Assembly (NCBI RefSeq): GCF_000972845.2
Contig: NC_040020.1
Span: 697,816-761,815, forward strand
Length of the DNA stretch: 64,000 nucleotides
DNA from: Larimichthys crocea
Taxonomy: Eukaryota > Chordata > Actinopteri > Sciaenidae
Direction of reading: 5' to 3'
Part shown: piece by piece, positions 43,554-56,696 of the stretch
How the letters are laid out: each line of letters begins with the position of its first letter
How positions within the stretch are numbered: the first letter of the stretch is position 1
Program-made: the position numbers and the translations under genes
The notes under the pieces: generated by a model
What the model was told of the DNA's origin: nothing
Seen by the model: only the letters and a program-made list of their open reading frames with translations
Database searches by the model: none

Positions 43554-44239
43554 TGCAGTTCCTTCAGTGTACGTGAAGAGTCTGAATGCCATGAAACGTT
43601 CTGCTGCTCCACCTGAAGTCTGTGATCAGTCTGCCTTCAAACAAACTCCCAGATGCTTTAAAAAACAGAAATATTTCCCTGTTTGTTGTGGAGGAACATG
43701 ATGTGGTTTGTGTCTGCATGGGATCAAATCCCTGCAGCAGGTTCAACATCTGCTGGAGAGGACCAGAAACCAGACGGGTGGAGGCTGATTAATGATACGC
43801 AAAGACGTGACGTTGACGTGGAGTGTTTGATTACAGCGACATGAGAGAAGAAGAGCAGCTGTGCTCAGGCGAAGCTTCAGTCTCTCTGAGTATCGATAAG
43901 AGTTCACAGAGAGTCCAAGGTGGATGAACGAGTGCCGACATGTTCGTTTAAAAACAGGTTTGAAGACGAGACTCTCTTCTTCATGGTATTATCTGTCAAA
44001 TGTCAAACGCAAGATTTAATATTCAAGGACTCTATACTGTGAAAAACTCATTTTTACAGTAGTTTTCTGTTTTTTAAATTACAGACATTTTCTATAAATT
44101 GACAGTTTTTTAAAGTATTAATTATAATAGATGACAGTTATTTTTCATTTGTGTGTATAATTTATACAATATTTTTCTGCTTTCTATTGGTATTGTTGTT
44201 TTATTGATGGTATTTGATCGTAATTGACAATGACGATGT

Positions 44240-44480
44240 TGGACTATTGGTCCGTCCTCCACTTCAGTCTATAGGCTGAAATATCTCAACATTTATTGGA
44301 ATGCGGCGACATGAAACTTGGTTCAGACATTCATGTTGTACTCAGGATGAATCCTATCAATCTAAGTGATCTGACTTTTCAGCCAGCGCCACCACCAGGT
44401 CAATTTAAAAAAATGATCCAGCACTATGACCTCCACCAGCATCAGCTGTCCTGTGTGTTTACTGCTCATTGGCAATTATA
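44240..44480. repeat. Common teleost interspersed repeat
   Basis: Carries GGACTATTGGTCCGTCCTCC, AATATCTCAACATTTATTGG and CAGACATTCATGTTGTACTC, a combination found scattered in many fish genomes. Immediately followed by repeat R1. Confidence 0.55.
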
Positions 44481-45617
44481 AGCTACAAGGGGGAAACCAA
44501 GCTGTAAACATGTTTATTTCTGCTGTGAAGTTGGACATTTGAACATGGGGACTTATGGAGACTGACTCACTTCTGGAGCCAGCCTCAGGTGGACGTTAGA
44601 GGAACTGCAGCCAGGTTGCTGTTTGGTCGGTATACTCTTCATTTTGTCATTCTGTAGGCTGTAACGTTTATTCCTAAGTGGTTTACAGACTGGGACTGCT
44701 GGCGTGACAGATGGTGAAAAACAAACACAGCAGAATGAATGATGATTAGAACAACAAACTGGATCCAAACCACTGGATCTTAAACAGCAACCATCATTAA
44801 TTGTCTGACAACAACAGGGATTGTCTGACAGCCTTCAACATGACAAGCAGTCATCGCTCATCCGTGGAGAGAGGGATGAAGGAAAAGGAAGCGATGAAGT
44901 GGAAGAAAGAGTCTCTGCAGGCTACAAGACAAAAAGCAGAGAGAGAGAGAGAGACTGACCTCAATATGAAGAGAGAGAGACAGATAGACAAACATACAGT
45001 CAGAGAGAGAAACGTGATGTGTCCCTGCAGCCATTCAGACCATGTTAGACGCTGTTATTAATGATTACATTCAAATTTTATGAAGTTATTGTCATTTAAC
45101 CCGATAAACTCCAGCTGGACTAGTATTGCTTTTACTTTTTTCTCTTGTATTTTTGCTCAAAACTCTTTAAATGCTTTAATCTCTCTTAGTCCAGCTCCAT
45201 GTACTCCATCGCTTCATCCTGATGTCATAGGTCAAATGTTGAGAGAATCACAGAGTAAAACTGCTCACATAGTTGCTGTACTGCACTTATTCTGTAATGT
45301 CAGCATGGCATCACCTCCACTCCTTTGTTCGCCGCACTGGCTGGAAAAATTAAAAGACTGACATTTGCCAGAATTCCCCTTTAATCCGGAGCCAGGTGGA
45401 GGTGGAGGTGGGTGAATTCCTCAGAGGCGAGTCAGGACAGGAAGGAGACTTCAAATACCTGCATGTGTTCGTGTGGTTTCCAACGTCAATGACTGCAGGC
45501 TCATTACTGACACAGCAGCTTGTTGATTGACACAATCTGAAATGTTTTTTTTTTGTTTTTGTCACTGCTGGAGCTGAGACACATCTGTTAGCATAAGAAC
45601 AGCTATAGTATTATTAC

Positions 45618-46276
45618 TGACTCACTTCTGGAACGAGCCTCAAGTGGACGAGAAGAGGAACTGCAGTATATGGCACTTAAATTCACATAAGTCGAGCCCA
45701 ATGTGATTGGCTTCACTTCACAGCCACGGAGGTTGCTACTTGGGCAACATGTAGACTTATATACCCAAGCTAGCAAGCTAGTGTTTAGGAGAATGTTTAT
45801 GTTAATGGGCAACCATGCAGTCTGAGGAACTGCATTTATGTTGGCGGAGTCAAAATAAATGATTATGTAGACATAATCTGGTGTCATTTATTACTAATAG
45901 ATGGCACTTGTAGAATTGGTTATAAAAGTATAGCTGTAATATGACACTTGTGCCGTTATACTGAATATCAGCACAGCTGTGATTAACTACAACACAGCTG
46001 TGCTGATACTCAGTTGACCTCGACCTCTGAGGATTCTGGGAATATTTTGAGCGACCTTCTGGGTGTAGCTACGCTAAAATCGGGTATGCTGTTTGGTGCT
46101 GTACCCTGTGCTTTTGTATGCCAGGCTGTAAACATTTACAAACTATTTATGTTGGTGGATCCAAAATAAATGATTAAATAAACAAACAAATCATAATCTG
46201 TTGTCACATATTACTGCAAAACTAATAGATACTGCTTGTGGAACGGTTATAACAGTATAATTGTAATATGACACTT
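45618..46276. repeat. Repeat unit leading into the 29-bp array, with hairpin
   Basis: Begins with a piece of R1. At 45960-45981 and 45993-46014 lies an inverted pair (22-bp arms, one mismatch, 11-bp spacer) made of monomer-like sequence of the adjacent array. A 92-bp segment (46017-46108) recurs after the array at 47222-47313. Confidence 0.7.
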
Positions 46277-46280
46277 GAGG

Positions 46281-47193
46281 TCGTGCCGTTATACTAAATA
46301 TCTGCATGGTTGTGCAGTTATACTGATTATCAGCACAGCCGTGCCGTTATACTGAATATCAGCACGGCTGTGCCGTTATACTGAATATCAGTATGGCTGT
46401 GCTGTTATACTGAATATCAGCATGGTTGTGCAGTTATACTGAATATCAGCATGGTTGTGCCGTTATACTAAAATTCAGCATGGCTGTGCTGTTATACTGA
46501 ATATCAGTACGACTGTGTCGTTAAACTGAATATCAGCATGGTTGTGCCATTATACTGAATATCAGTACGACTGTGTTGTTATACTGAATATCAGCATGGA
46601 TGTGCTGTTATACTGAATATCAGCACGGCTGTGTCGTTATACTGAATATCAGCATGGCTGTGCTGTTATACTGAATATCAGCATAGCTGTGCCGTTATAC
46701 TGAATATCAGCATAGCTGTGCCGTCAAACTGAATATCAGCACGGCTGTGTCGTTATACTGAATATCAGCACGGCTGTGCCGTTATACTGAATATCAGCAT
46801 GGCTGTACCGTTATACTGAATATCAGCATAGCTGTGTCGTCAAACTGAATATCAGCACGGCTGTGTCGTCAAACTGAATATCAGCACGGCTGTGTCGTTA
46901 TACTGAATATCAGCACGGCTGTGCCGTTATACTGAATATCAGCACGGCTGTGCCGTTATACTGAATATCAGCACAGCTGTGCCGTTATACTGAATATCAG
47001 CATGGATGTGTCGTTATACTGAATATCAGCATAGCTGTGCGGTTATACTGAATATCAGCATAGCTGTGCGGTTATACTGAATATTAGCATAGCTGTGCGG
47101 TTATACTGAATATCAGCATAGCTGTGCCGTTATACTGAATATCAGTACGACTGTGTCGTTAAACTGAATATCAGCATGGCTGTGCTGTTATAC
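46281..47193. repeat. 29-bp minisatellite
   Basis: About 31 units with period 29 (for example 46923 to 46952), core ATACTGAATATCAGCA, alternating GTGCCG, GTGTCG and GTGCTG variants. Flanked by 92-bp direct repeats. Clean sequence, non-coding. Confidence 0.93.
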
Positions 47194-47634
47194 CGCATGC
47201 ACTGTACCGTATAACGGCAGAACCTCGACCTCTGAGGTTTCTGGGAATATCTTGAGCAACCTTCTGGGTGTAGCTACGCTAAAATCGGGTATGCTGTCTG
47301 GTGCTGTACCCTGAATTCAACATGAGAAGCAGTAGCCGAGCTCCAGATTAAATTTAATCTTGTATTTGTGTTGTGATTCTCTTCTCAGTCTCAGTGTCAT
47401 TGTTTTGAACACTTCGAAGTGATTCATCCGTCTTTGTCTCATCGGAGGTGGGGAGTTATATTGATCCCAGAAGATGTCTCTCTGGAGGCGGCTCGTGTCT
47501 CTCTCTCTCTCTGCTGTGGATGAATGAATGAAGGCGGGAGGCGCGTGCACAAAAATCACTGCTAAAAAAAACAACATTTATTTAAAATAAAACACCTGTC
47601 AGGAAGGAGAAAAGAAGCGGGAAATTTGGGGTGA

Positions 47635-47784
47635 TGAAGCTCGCGGGGTTCGGGCTCCTTCACGGTCATCACGTCACCCTCTCTCTCTCTCTCTCTCGCG
47701 CGCTCCTCCAGAGACCACAACGAGGCTCGAGGGGTAGAGTTACCGAGGGGGAGGGGGTCGAGAGACATAGACAAAGAGAAGAAA

Positions 47785-47843
<59 letters not shown>

Positions 47844-48005
47844 GCTCGTGCGGGGGGAGGTGGATCCCTGTGCGGAGCAGCGGCTCGAGCTAAGAGCTAA
47901 CTAGCCATGTTGCTGTCGCCGCCGCTGCTGCTCCTCCCGCTGCTGCTGGTGGTGTGTGTCTGCTAGCGGGCCGCCCTGGACTCCCTATCCGCCCTGAGGT
48001 GCATC
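47635..48005 (+). promoter_or_regulatory. grip1: 5' UTR/promoter region of grip1
   Basis: GC-rich segment upstream of the GRIP1b-type start, with a (GA)n tract at 47786-47837 and a CpG-rich end. It contains an upstream open reading frame (47907-47966). The transcription start is not determinable. Confidence 0.5.
47907..47966 (+). other. Upstream ORF, 19 codons, hydrophobic
   Basis: ATG to TAG reading MLLSPPLLLLPLLLVVCVC, ending 39 bp before the grip1 start. If included in the mRNA it could lower translation of the main frame. Leucine runs come from CTG/CTC repeats, so it may be incidental. Confidence 0.35.
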
Positions 48006-48060
48006 ATGCCCGGCTGGAAGAAAAACATCCCGGCCTGTCTCCAACCGGACCAGGAGGGAG
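48006..48060 (+). CDS. grip1: GRIP1, first coding exon of the palmitoylated b-type N-terminus (partial gene)
   Basis: Glutamate receptor-interacting protein 1 is a multi-PDZ scaffold for AMPA receptors, ephrin receptors and FRAS1-type matrix proteins. This exon encodes 18 codons starting MPGWKKNIPAC and stops one base into the next codon before the donor GTAAGA at 48061. The beginning matches the alternative N-terminus of mammalian GRIP1b, where Cys11 is palmitoylated; Cys11 is present. The start has A at -3. No PDZ-coding exon occurs before 64000, consistent with the very long first introns of this gene. It is head to head with cand1, the same arrangement as in human 12q14. Confidence 0.82.
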
Positions 48061-48280
48061 GTAAGACTGGACCGATCCGCACAGGTTCACACACAACGAC
48101 CGGCGAGTGTGTCCCCGTGACTGTGTGTGTGTGTGTGTGTGTTACAGTACGTACCTGTGTGTGTGTGTGTGAGCGCGTGTACTAATTATCGCGCGTGCAA
48201 TCTCAGCGTGGTTTGGCGCCGCCGGTAGAGCTCGCGCAGACGGTGACTGTCTTCAAATCAGTGAAAGTTGGAAACTGATA

Positions 48281-48327
<47 letters not shown>

Positions 48328-51300
48328 AATCTGACGCAACGGGTGAGGTTACAGTGACGTTACGGTGATTTCACGTTATAACGTGTTTATCAATAAAAAA
48401 AAAGAACCGGTCACCGGTTACCGGTTCATCACCGAGCACCGGCGTTAAGTTAGCACGGCCGCTAACGGAGCTAACCAACGGTTATAACGGCTGGTCAGCC
48501 GTTGGTCTGCCCTTGTATGTGTGTGTAACGACCACCTTCACAGCACCGGTGTTACGGTGAAATGTGTGACCGCTCCGGTTGGTTCTCACTAAATATTGAC
48601 AGGCTCGGTGTTAATGGTTTACCCGGTACAGACCCGGCCGGTGTTACCGGGTAACACCTGTCTAATGATACTACACAGCCCTGTAGTGCTGTAGTATGTT
48701 AATGTGTGTACTGTAGTACCTCACTGTGTGTATTAGTACTGAGTACAGGATGTGAAATAAACCCTGTGTTCTGATTGGTCGATTAATATATATAATATAA
48801 TATATATTGGGTTGATCATGACAGTATAAAGAGTGGATCGTATCCGTGACGCCTCTTCTCCGTCATCCGTGGAGCTGGATGACGCCGCGTTGCTCAAACG
48901 AGTCACTCACCTGTCATCAAAGCATCCAGCGCTCCTAATCTATCATAACTTTAGCCTTAAATAATGAACAGGTGAGTTGTATATAAAATTCACCTCAGTA
49001 CAGTTGTCATGAACGGGGAAATTAGCTACAGAGACCAAAACTGTTTTTTGTACCAGGCTGTAAACATGTTTATTTCTGCTGTGAAGTTGGACATTTGGAC
49101 ATGGGGACTTATGGAGACTGACTCACTTCTGGAGCCAGCCTCAGGTGGACGTAAGAGGAACTGCAGGTCACAGACGTGGAGGCTGATGCTTGGGTTTGAT
49201 TCGAAGGCGCCGCCTTCAGCTGTGGTGAAGTGTGGTCGGTGTTTATCACTATTTTCTGAATAATTAATCAGTTAATCGATGAAACAGTTGTTAGATGTAT
49301 AAATAATTAAAACAATCATCGCACATTCCTGCACAAAACTACGGAAGCCCTCAGAGGTCATGTGCATTCATACATTTTTAAATTTCGTTTGTTTTCCAGC
49401 GTCGTCGTCTCGAGAAAATGAGATAACGACGTAAATAATTCGAGATCTTGGAAAAACTAATGACATAAAAACACAAAAACAGGAAATATCTATAAAAGTA
49501 TGACTGCTTAGGGCTTCCATACAAAACTGTACAGCGTGTTTTATTTTAAAAAATATATAGTATGTGTATTTATATCATCTAGTATTTTGTATTTATCTTC
49601 CCTAGACCTTCTTGTTTACTTCATAGTACGTTACAGTCGGATATCGTTTTGTTTTGGTGTAACAGAATACAGTCGACCAGCTCCCGTTAGTTTCTCACGT
49701 AACACTCGATTTTCACGTTTGAGGCTTTTACATGACGGATCACATTTCCAGCTGCTGTCATCACAAACAGATGAAAGCTGGCAGGTCGTGCGACACCTAC
49801 CACTGCTGAAATTCAGACGTCTGTGAGATAAATGTGAATAACGGACACGTCACCGCTCACCTAAACTGTACGGGGATCAGTTATTCTCCTTTTACACGCG
49901 GTGTCAGATTCAACAAGACATTTTTAGCTCACATTTACAAACTACAAACCGTACACGACCAGGACGCGCTCTGCTGCTGCCTCCTTCAAACTCGTACGTA
50001 CTTCACGTGGTTGTAATTTATCTTAGATATGATTTTATGGAACATTTCCAACATTGACTTTTAACCCAGATTGACAAACGCTTCGTCGTCCTCCTGAGAT
50101 TAAAAATGTCAGAATGAACCTTTTTAATTTGTGTCGGACTGAAACCTTCAGATATTTCATCTTTAAAACAAAATAACAGAATGATGCCGGACAGAAACTC
50201 AAATGTCGTGCCGGTGTTAAAGACAACGAAGCGTTCGATAACGTCGATGTTTGCAGCACGTGGTTTTGAAGGTCGACACACCGTAACGGAGGTCTTTGAT
50301 CGTCGTCTCGCTGGCTTTAGCGTCTCATCGGTCGGATATATCGCGACGTAGCCGAGCTGTCGCTGAACGTCACGGCGGATACATGTTCGAAGTTTCTGAT
50401 TGATAAACGTTGGGGCAGCTAACGTTACGGCACCGCTTGGTCCTGTGGAAACGACCCAACAGATCTACGCAACATCGTCACGGAGGACGGGCGCAGTCTC
50501 AGTTCGAGTGGACTTACCGGAGACGACGATGGGAACATTTTACCGTCTTCTCTTCTTGGCGCCAACCTTTGTCTGTCTAAATACAAACATATAAAACACA
50601 TTCATTAACTTACGTCTGTATGCTGTGATATTCACTCAGCTTCCTCTGCCGCCATTTTCACTAACGCCGTTAGTTACGTGGCCAAAATGGCGACCTGGCG
50701 GTCCTCGCCGTGCGCTGACTTTAACCGGGCTGAAAATAACACGTGAAGGAATGAGCTGAGACACGCGTGTGAGGATGAGCCTGGCTAAAACATGACTCAT
50801 GATGAAAGGATGACGGATGATAACACGAGCGGACAGAGCGGCGAGGCCGGTGCAGACGGGAGGATGTGAAACGTTTTCTGATCCGAGGCCCGTTATAAAA
50901 ATATAAGAGTGTTGATTTAGTGTCGTAAACCTGTCGGACAGATGTTATTTTAATCCTCAGGTGTGCAGCTTCCAGACAAATATCAGTATATTAAAATGTT
51001 AAATAATAAGAAGCACTCGGAGAAACAGCAGAGAGTAAAAATAGACACCAGGTGAATAATAGATGGACGGACCATCAGAGACACGCTGTCCTACAGCACT
51101 GTAGTAACATGTATCAGGTGTGTCTGTTCTGGGTCTCAGTGGGCTCGCATTAAATCTTAACACGAGTTAAATGAAAAGATTTCACCTGCTCGCCTCCCCG
51201 AGGGGGAAGAGTTCAACACCAAGTAATTACCTGTCTGTTAATTAGTCATATTTCCTCCGAGCGGCTCGTTTGATGTCCTCTGTGTTCAGTCGTCTTCATG

Positions 51301-51893
51301 CTATTTTAGGGTTTGTCTTTTCTCGGTCAGCCCTGCAGCTGAACCGCCTCAGCCCGGGATGCCAGGAGCCGAACCCGGCATGAGAACCAGCTCGGCAGGC
51401 TGCTGTAGCCGCCGTTAGGCTCATGGTAGTCGCTGTTAGCTTTTCTCTCCAGAACGACCTGATCTCAAACTCCGGGCTACAAAACGTTTCCCTTCAGAAA
51501 CCCGCTGAGAGACACAGCAGACCGCTGGCAGGACCTGACGGCCCGCTGAGGTTCACGACCCGGCATCTCTTACCTGGCGGGTCCAGAAGGGAGCAGCACC
51601 TGTCTGCCTTCAGGCCACGGCGAAGCCCTGAGCCGCGTCCAGACCTCCGCTGTCTGCTGCTCGACAGGAGTGTCCTTCTCACCGAGCGCACCACCTTCAT
51701 CCACCTGACGGCTGCAGCCTGTTACCTGAGGAGGGAGGCCAAGGGTCGCTCCTATTGGACGAGCTGTCAGTGCTGCTGTGAACCGGACGAGCGGTCCGTC
51801 AGCCTGTCCGTCAAAACGTTACGTTAACGGGACGACAGAGACCAAAGTCAGCTGTGACATCATCGACAGACTGACGTGTGCCTCATAAAGAAG

Positions 51894-51938
<45 letters not shown>

Positions 51939-52070
51939 CAGTTTGTGTGCGTGTGCGTGTGTGTGTGTGTTCAGCTTAATGTATTATCCCTATCGTCTCT
52001 GACACGTTTTACCAAGAGACTCTGTCGATGTCGCTCTCTCACCGTGACTGTGTGGAACAAACTGCTGACT

Positions 52071-52113
<43 letters not shown>

Positions 52114-52778
52114 TGTGTGTGTGTAAACACTGTACCACACAGTAACACTCTTGCGGTGTTGCTAACACGGATACATGAACACAGTGTAGAAATACTCAGT
52201 AGTATCTGATTATTTAAAATATAATCACGTCGCGGAGGAGCTACCACCTGCATGTAGTTAACGTAGCTTAGCACAAAGACTGTAAGCGGAGGGAAACGGT
52301 TAGCCTGCCTCTGAAACAAAAAAGGACGCGTCGTGCAGGATTAGGAGCCGTATGTGTGTGTGTGTGATCAGTTAATCTCAAACATAATCCTCAACAGATG
52401 AAGAGGTTTGATCTGCTCCAACATAACGTCCGTTAAATATGATCCAGTTTCACCAGAATCAGTGAAATAGTTGCTGCTGTGTGACTTAGTGCCGTAAAGC
52501 GTTACGTACTTCTCCCGACCCGGAGCCCAAATGAACGAACGACAGAGACACCGTTCACCTGATCACAGGTCAGTGTGGATCAACAGGAGAATTTACTTTG
52601 ACTCATCAACAGGAAACAGATCCGCTTTAACTGTCCTTCATCACACACACACACACACACACACTCAGCCTTGGGCAGCGTCCAGGTGGACCGCCAAGCT
52701 GCTGGCATCACACACACACACTCATTTTCTACTTGGATAAACCCAGCATGGACACAAACACTTATTAATACACTTCTG

Positions 52779-52828
<50 letters not shown>

Positions 52829-53207
52829 AGTGAGTGTTTGTTTGTACCAGCTGCATCCTCGAGATTACTCCAAACTGAGACGTCCACAGGCGGAGAGAGA
52901 GAGAGAGAGACTCTTTAAGTCCACGTTAAACCGTTTGTCCACGCTCGTCAGTCAACGTGAACGTGACGTGATTATTCACAGCGAGACGCTCAGTGAGCTT
53001 CAGACCGAAACTATCGGCCGGTTAAAGGGACGAGTCAAACCCAAGCGTCAACCTCAGTGTCTGTGAAGACAAGTTCCTCTAACGTCCACCTGAGGCTGGC
53101 TCCAGAAGTGAGTCAGTGTCCATAAGTCCCCATGTCCAAATGTCCAACTTCACAGCAGAAATAAACATGTTTACAGCCTGGTACAAAAAACAGTTTTAAT
53201 TTCCCCG

Positions 53208-53719
53208 TCACAGAGACTACGTCCAGGTTTTAGACAGTCTGTGGGGACGTCACGGAGACTACGTCCAGTTTTAGACAGTCTGCGGACGTCTCAGGGACTA
53301 CGTCCAGGTTTTAGACAGTCTGCGGGGACGTCACGGAGACTACGTCCAGGTTTTAGACAGTCTGCAGGGACGTCACGAGACTCCGTCCAGGTTTTAGACC
53401 AGTCTGTGGGACGTCACAGAGACTACTCCATTTTACAGTCTGGGGGATGTCCCGGAGACATACGTCCAGGTTTTAGACAGTCTGCGGGACGTCCACGGAG
53501 ACTACGTCCAGGTTTTAGACAGCCTGCGGGACGTCACGGAGCACGTCCCGTTAGGACAGTCTGCTGGGCGGACGTCACAGAGACTACGTTCCAGGTTTTA
53601 ACAGTCTGCGGGACGTCCAGGTTTTAGACAGTCGCGGGGGACGTTCACGGAGTATACGTCCAGGTTTTAGACAGTCTGCGGGGACGTCACGGAGACTACG
53701 TCCAGGTTTTAGACTGTCT
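53208..53719. repeat. 42-bp minisatellite inside repeat R1
   Basis: About 12 reverse-orientation units. The left boundary falls within a copy of R1, after TTCCCCGT. Ends are clean; 53340-53660 has deletions and insertions like the gap-filled blocks. Confidence 0.88.
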
Positions 53720-53779
53720 CTTGTTGTCCAGCTGTTTGTCCTCTCTATCTCTGAGCCTTCAGGGAATCAATGGAAGTCA

Positions 53780-53828
<49 letters not shown>

Positions 53829-53966
53829 ATTAGGAATGAAGGTCAGTCACTCAGCAGTCCATTAAGACGGCACATTCACTCCTCTGTCTCTCTCTCTTTT
53901 GTTCAGTTTGTTTCTAGGTCTCACTCTCTCCGTCTGTCTCACTCTCCCTCAGGCTTCATCAATCAC

Positions 53967-54002
<36 letters not shown>

Positions 54003-54121
54003 CAGCCCCACTGGAATTCTGGGTAGTTCTTAGCAGCGTGTGACTTGTAGTTTTTTCTGAATGCAGATGATGTTTGAAGGCTGCAGCTCACCTGAGCGAC
54101 CAGCAGGGGGAGTGAGAGGAT

Positions 54122-54168
<47 letters not shown>

Positions 54169-55328
54169 CGTGGAGAATCAGATTATATACACACACTCAA
54201 ACACACACACACACACTGACGAGGCGTCCAATCATGTTGCAGAGCTGCAGAGGCTTGATATGCAAATGAAGCCTCTCTCTCTCTCTGTGTGTCAGTGAAT
54301 GTGACTCGCCCATCCAGGTGACGTGAAGCCCTCAGTGCGGTCTGACAGGTGCTAAGCTACCTTCAGCACGCCGGTGACATCGTGAGTCATCGGTCGAAGG
54401 TTCTGCCCTGAGACACTGAGACACTGAGACACTGAGACACTGAGACACTGAGACATGATGTTTGAACTCTGGAGTTCTTTTAATCGTCGATTGATGTCAT
54501 GTGACCTCAGACGTGAACGAGAGTCCAAACACGTCGAGTTCACGTCACAGAAACTCTGGAAACATTTGAACATTTCATCTCAGACTGAGAAATCCATGAT
54601 CAGAATCGTTAGTGATGATGAAGTGTAATATTTATATTACTGTGAATATGTAATCGTGTCATTTGAATGAATGGACTCACGGCAGCTCTGCATGAAGAAC
54701 TAACAGATTTAATGTCAGGATATAAATCTGTGAATACATCAAACTGCAGCGTGTACGCATGGAGGAACAAACCGGACCTCCTTCAGAACCCTGACACAGA
54801 CTGAAGGAGGAACAAACCGGACCTCCTTCAGAACCCTGACACAGACTGAAGTCAGCTGATCTGCAGCAGAACTTTTTCAAACTGTAACTTTGAAAATGAG
54901 CAAACATGAATCCATCGATGATCTAAAAACTGATCGATTAATCGCTGCAGCTGTACGGATTAAAGATGAATTAATAATCTGACTTTTCATGTATGAAGAC
55001 GCCTAACAATCATGATCCGTTAACCTGTCGATCACTTTCTTCATTAACTGACCCAGATCTCGACACAGACAGAAAAATATTGAAACATCTGAGTTTAAAG
55101 ACTCTGATCATTAGAATCCGTCGTCTCGGTAACAGTCGATCCATTTGGTCGTCGCAGACAGACGGGATCCGAACACGTGAACGCCCGACGGCTCGTGTTC
55201 ACAGCAAAGACTTCTGGGACACGAGTCGACATCAGCGTCGCCGCGGTTACGCTGTAAAAATGTTTGTGAGCTCGTCACCTGTTCAAACAGTCAGCTGACC
55301 GAGGCTGTTTGACTTCCTGCAGTAAACC

Positions 55329-55377
<49 letters not shown>

Positions 55378-55559
55378 CAGAGGTGAGGTTAAACATGTCG
55401 CAGCACACACAGGAAACACACACACACACACACACACATGTCGCAGCACACACAGGAAACACACACACACACACACACACACACTCAGTAAATGGCTCTG
55501 ACCTCTGACCAGCAGTGATTGACAGCTCGTCTGCAGGGTGTACAGTGACAGACAGGAAG

Positions 55560-55599
<40 letters not shown>

Positions 55600-55682
55600 C
55601 CTCTGACCCCTGTCATGTCCTGACAGCTCTCTATCCCACGGTGCATTGCTGCCTGACAGACGGGAAAACGCTGACGGAAAAA

Positions 55683-55741
<59 letters not shown>

Positions 55742-55901
55742 TGTAAGGTCAGACGTGACGTGGGCGCGTGTTTAGATCTCTGACTTCCTGTCACACGTTC
55801 CCGTAGATCAGCTGTGTGAACGTCATGTTTGAGTTCAGATGAACTCGTAACGGAACCAAAGCTTCAGTCTGAACCAGAACTCAGCGTCTGGACCTGCAGA
55901 G

Positions 55902-55937
<36 letters not shown>

Positions 55938-55940
55938 GCC

Positions 55941-55979
<39 letters not shown>

Positions 55980-56424
55980 TTGTTGGCTGTTCAACACATG
56001 ACCCGGTTCTGAGCTTCACGCTGTCTTTGATGCTGTTTGGGATGAAACGCGGTAACCTGGTTAATCATCTCATTCTAATATTCTGGTCACAGTCTGCTTT
56101 CCCCAGACGCTCCGTTTATCTTTTCCTCAGCCAACAAGCCCACGAGGGAGCATCGCGACGGGCTGCCAGCCGAGCGTCGCCTGGGCAGAGGAAGAGGGAA
56201 ATGTAGAGCGTGCACAGAGATCCAACCAACCCTTTAAAATATCCACTGTGTAACTATGTCTACAGCTGTACTCGAGTATTTACTCTGATTACATTACTTC
56301 TGATCAAAAAACAGCAGCTGATATCACTGACTAGTCCAACAGCAGTCAGCCCAGCTCGGCGTCTGTCTTTCAGCCTTTTATTTCTGCTCTGAGCTCACAG
56401 TCCGGCTAACGTCAGCTAACAGCA

Positions 56425-56475
56425 GCTACAGTATGCAGATGACACGCCGCTCTATCCGTCGCTGCTCTTCACGCC
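56425..56475 (+). repeat. Possible LINE reverse-transcriptase fragment
   Basis: Frame reading QYADDTPLYPSLLF around 56429-56470; YADD is the catalytic motif of LINE reverse transcriptases and the following residues fit fish L2/Rex elements. No flanking RT domain could be followed, so this is a tiny remnant or chance. Confidence 0.35.
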
Positions 56476-56696
56476 ACGACACCAACATCAACACTGGAGC
56501 GATCCGTCCGAGCGGACTCCTCCTTTGTCCGGTCGTTGGCACCGAGTCTGTTAATTGAACGTCGTTATGAGGCACCGCATGGGGCTAACCGGGCCTCGTT
56601 AACAGCTCTCATGTGATCCATCTGGACCCAGAGTGCTGTGCCAGGCCTTCACCAACCTGTGCGGGGTCCACATGGACGTGTTGGATTACACCCTGC

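Larger units (their letters stand above)
48061..56696 (+). other. Grip1 first intron, proximal part
   Basis: No exon recognised. It has long GT/AC tracts (48283-48327, 51894-51937, 52073-52124, 52780-52826, 53785-53826, 54127-54164, 55331-55376, 55560-55598, 55684-55738), GTCT tracts (53968-54003, 55902-55984), repeat R1 copies (48900-49165, 53070-53207), an inverted fragment of the 6655-6745 sequence at 52434-52515, and a 42-bp array. The frame at 51423-51827 is of ordinary complexity but matches nothing I recognise. Confidence 0.5.

Noticed and set aside
51423..51827. 134-codon open frame of ordinary complexity in the grip1 intron
   Set aside because: No recognisable family, no splice or promoter support; such lengths occur by chance in 64 kb.
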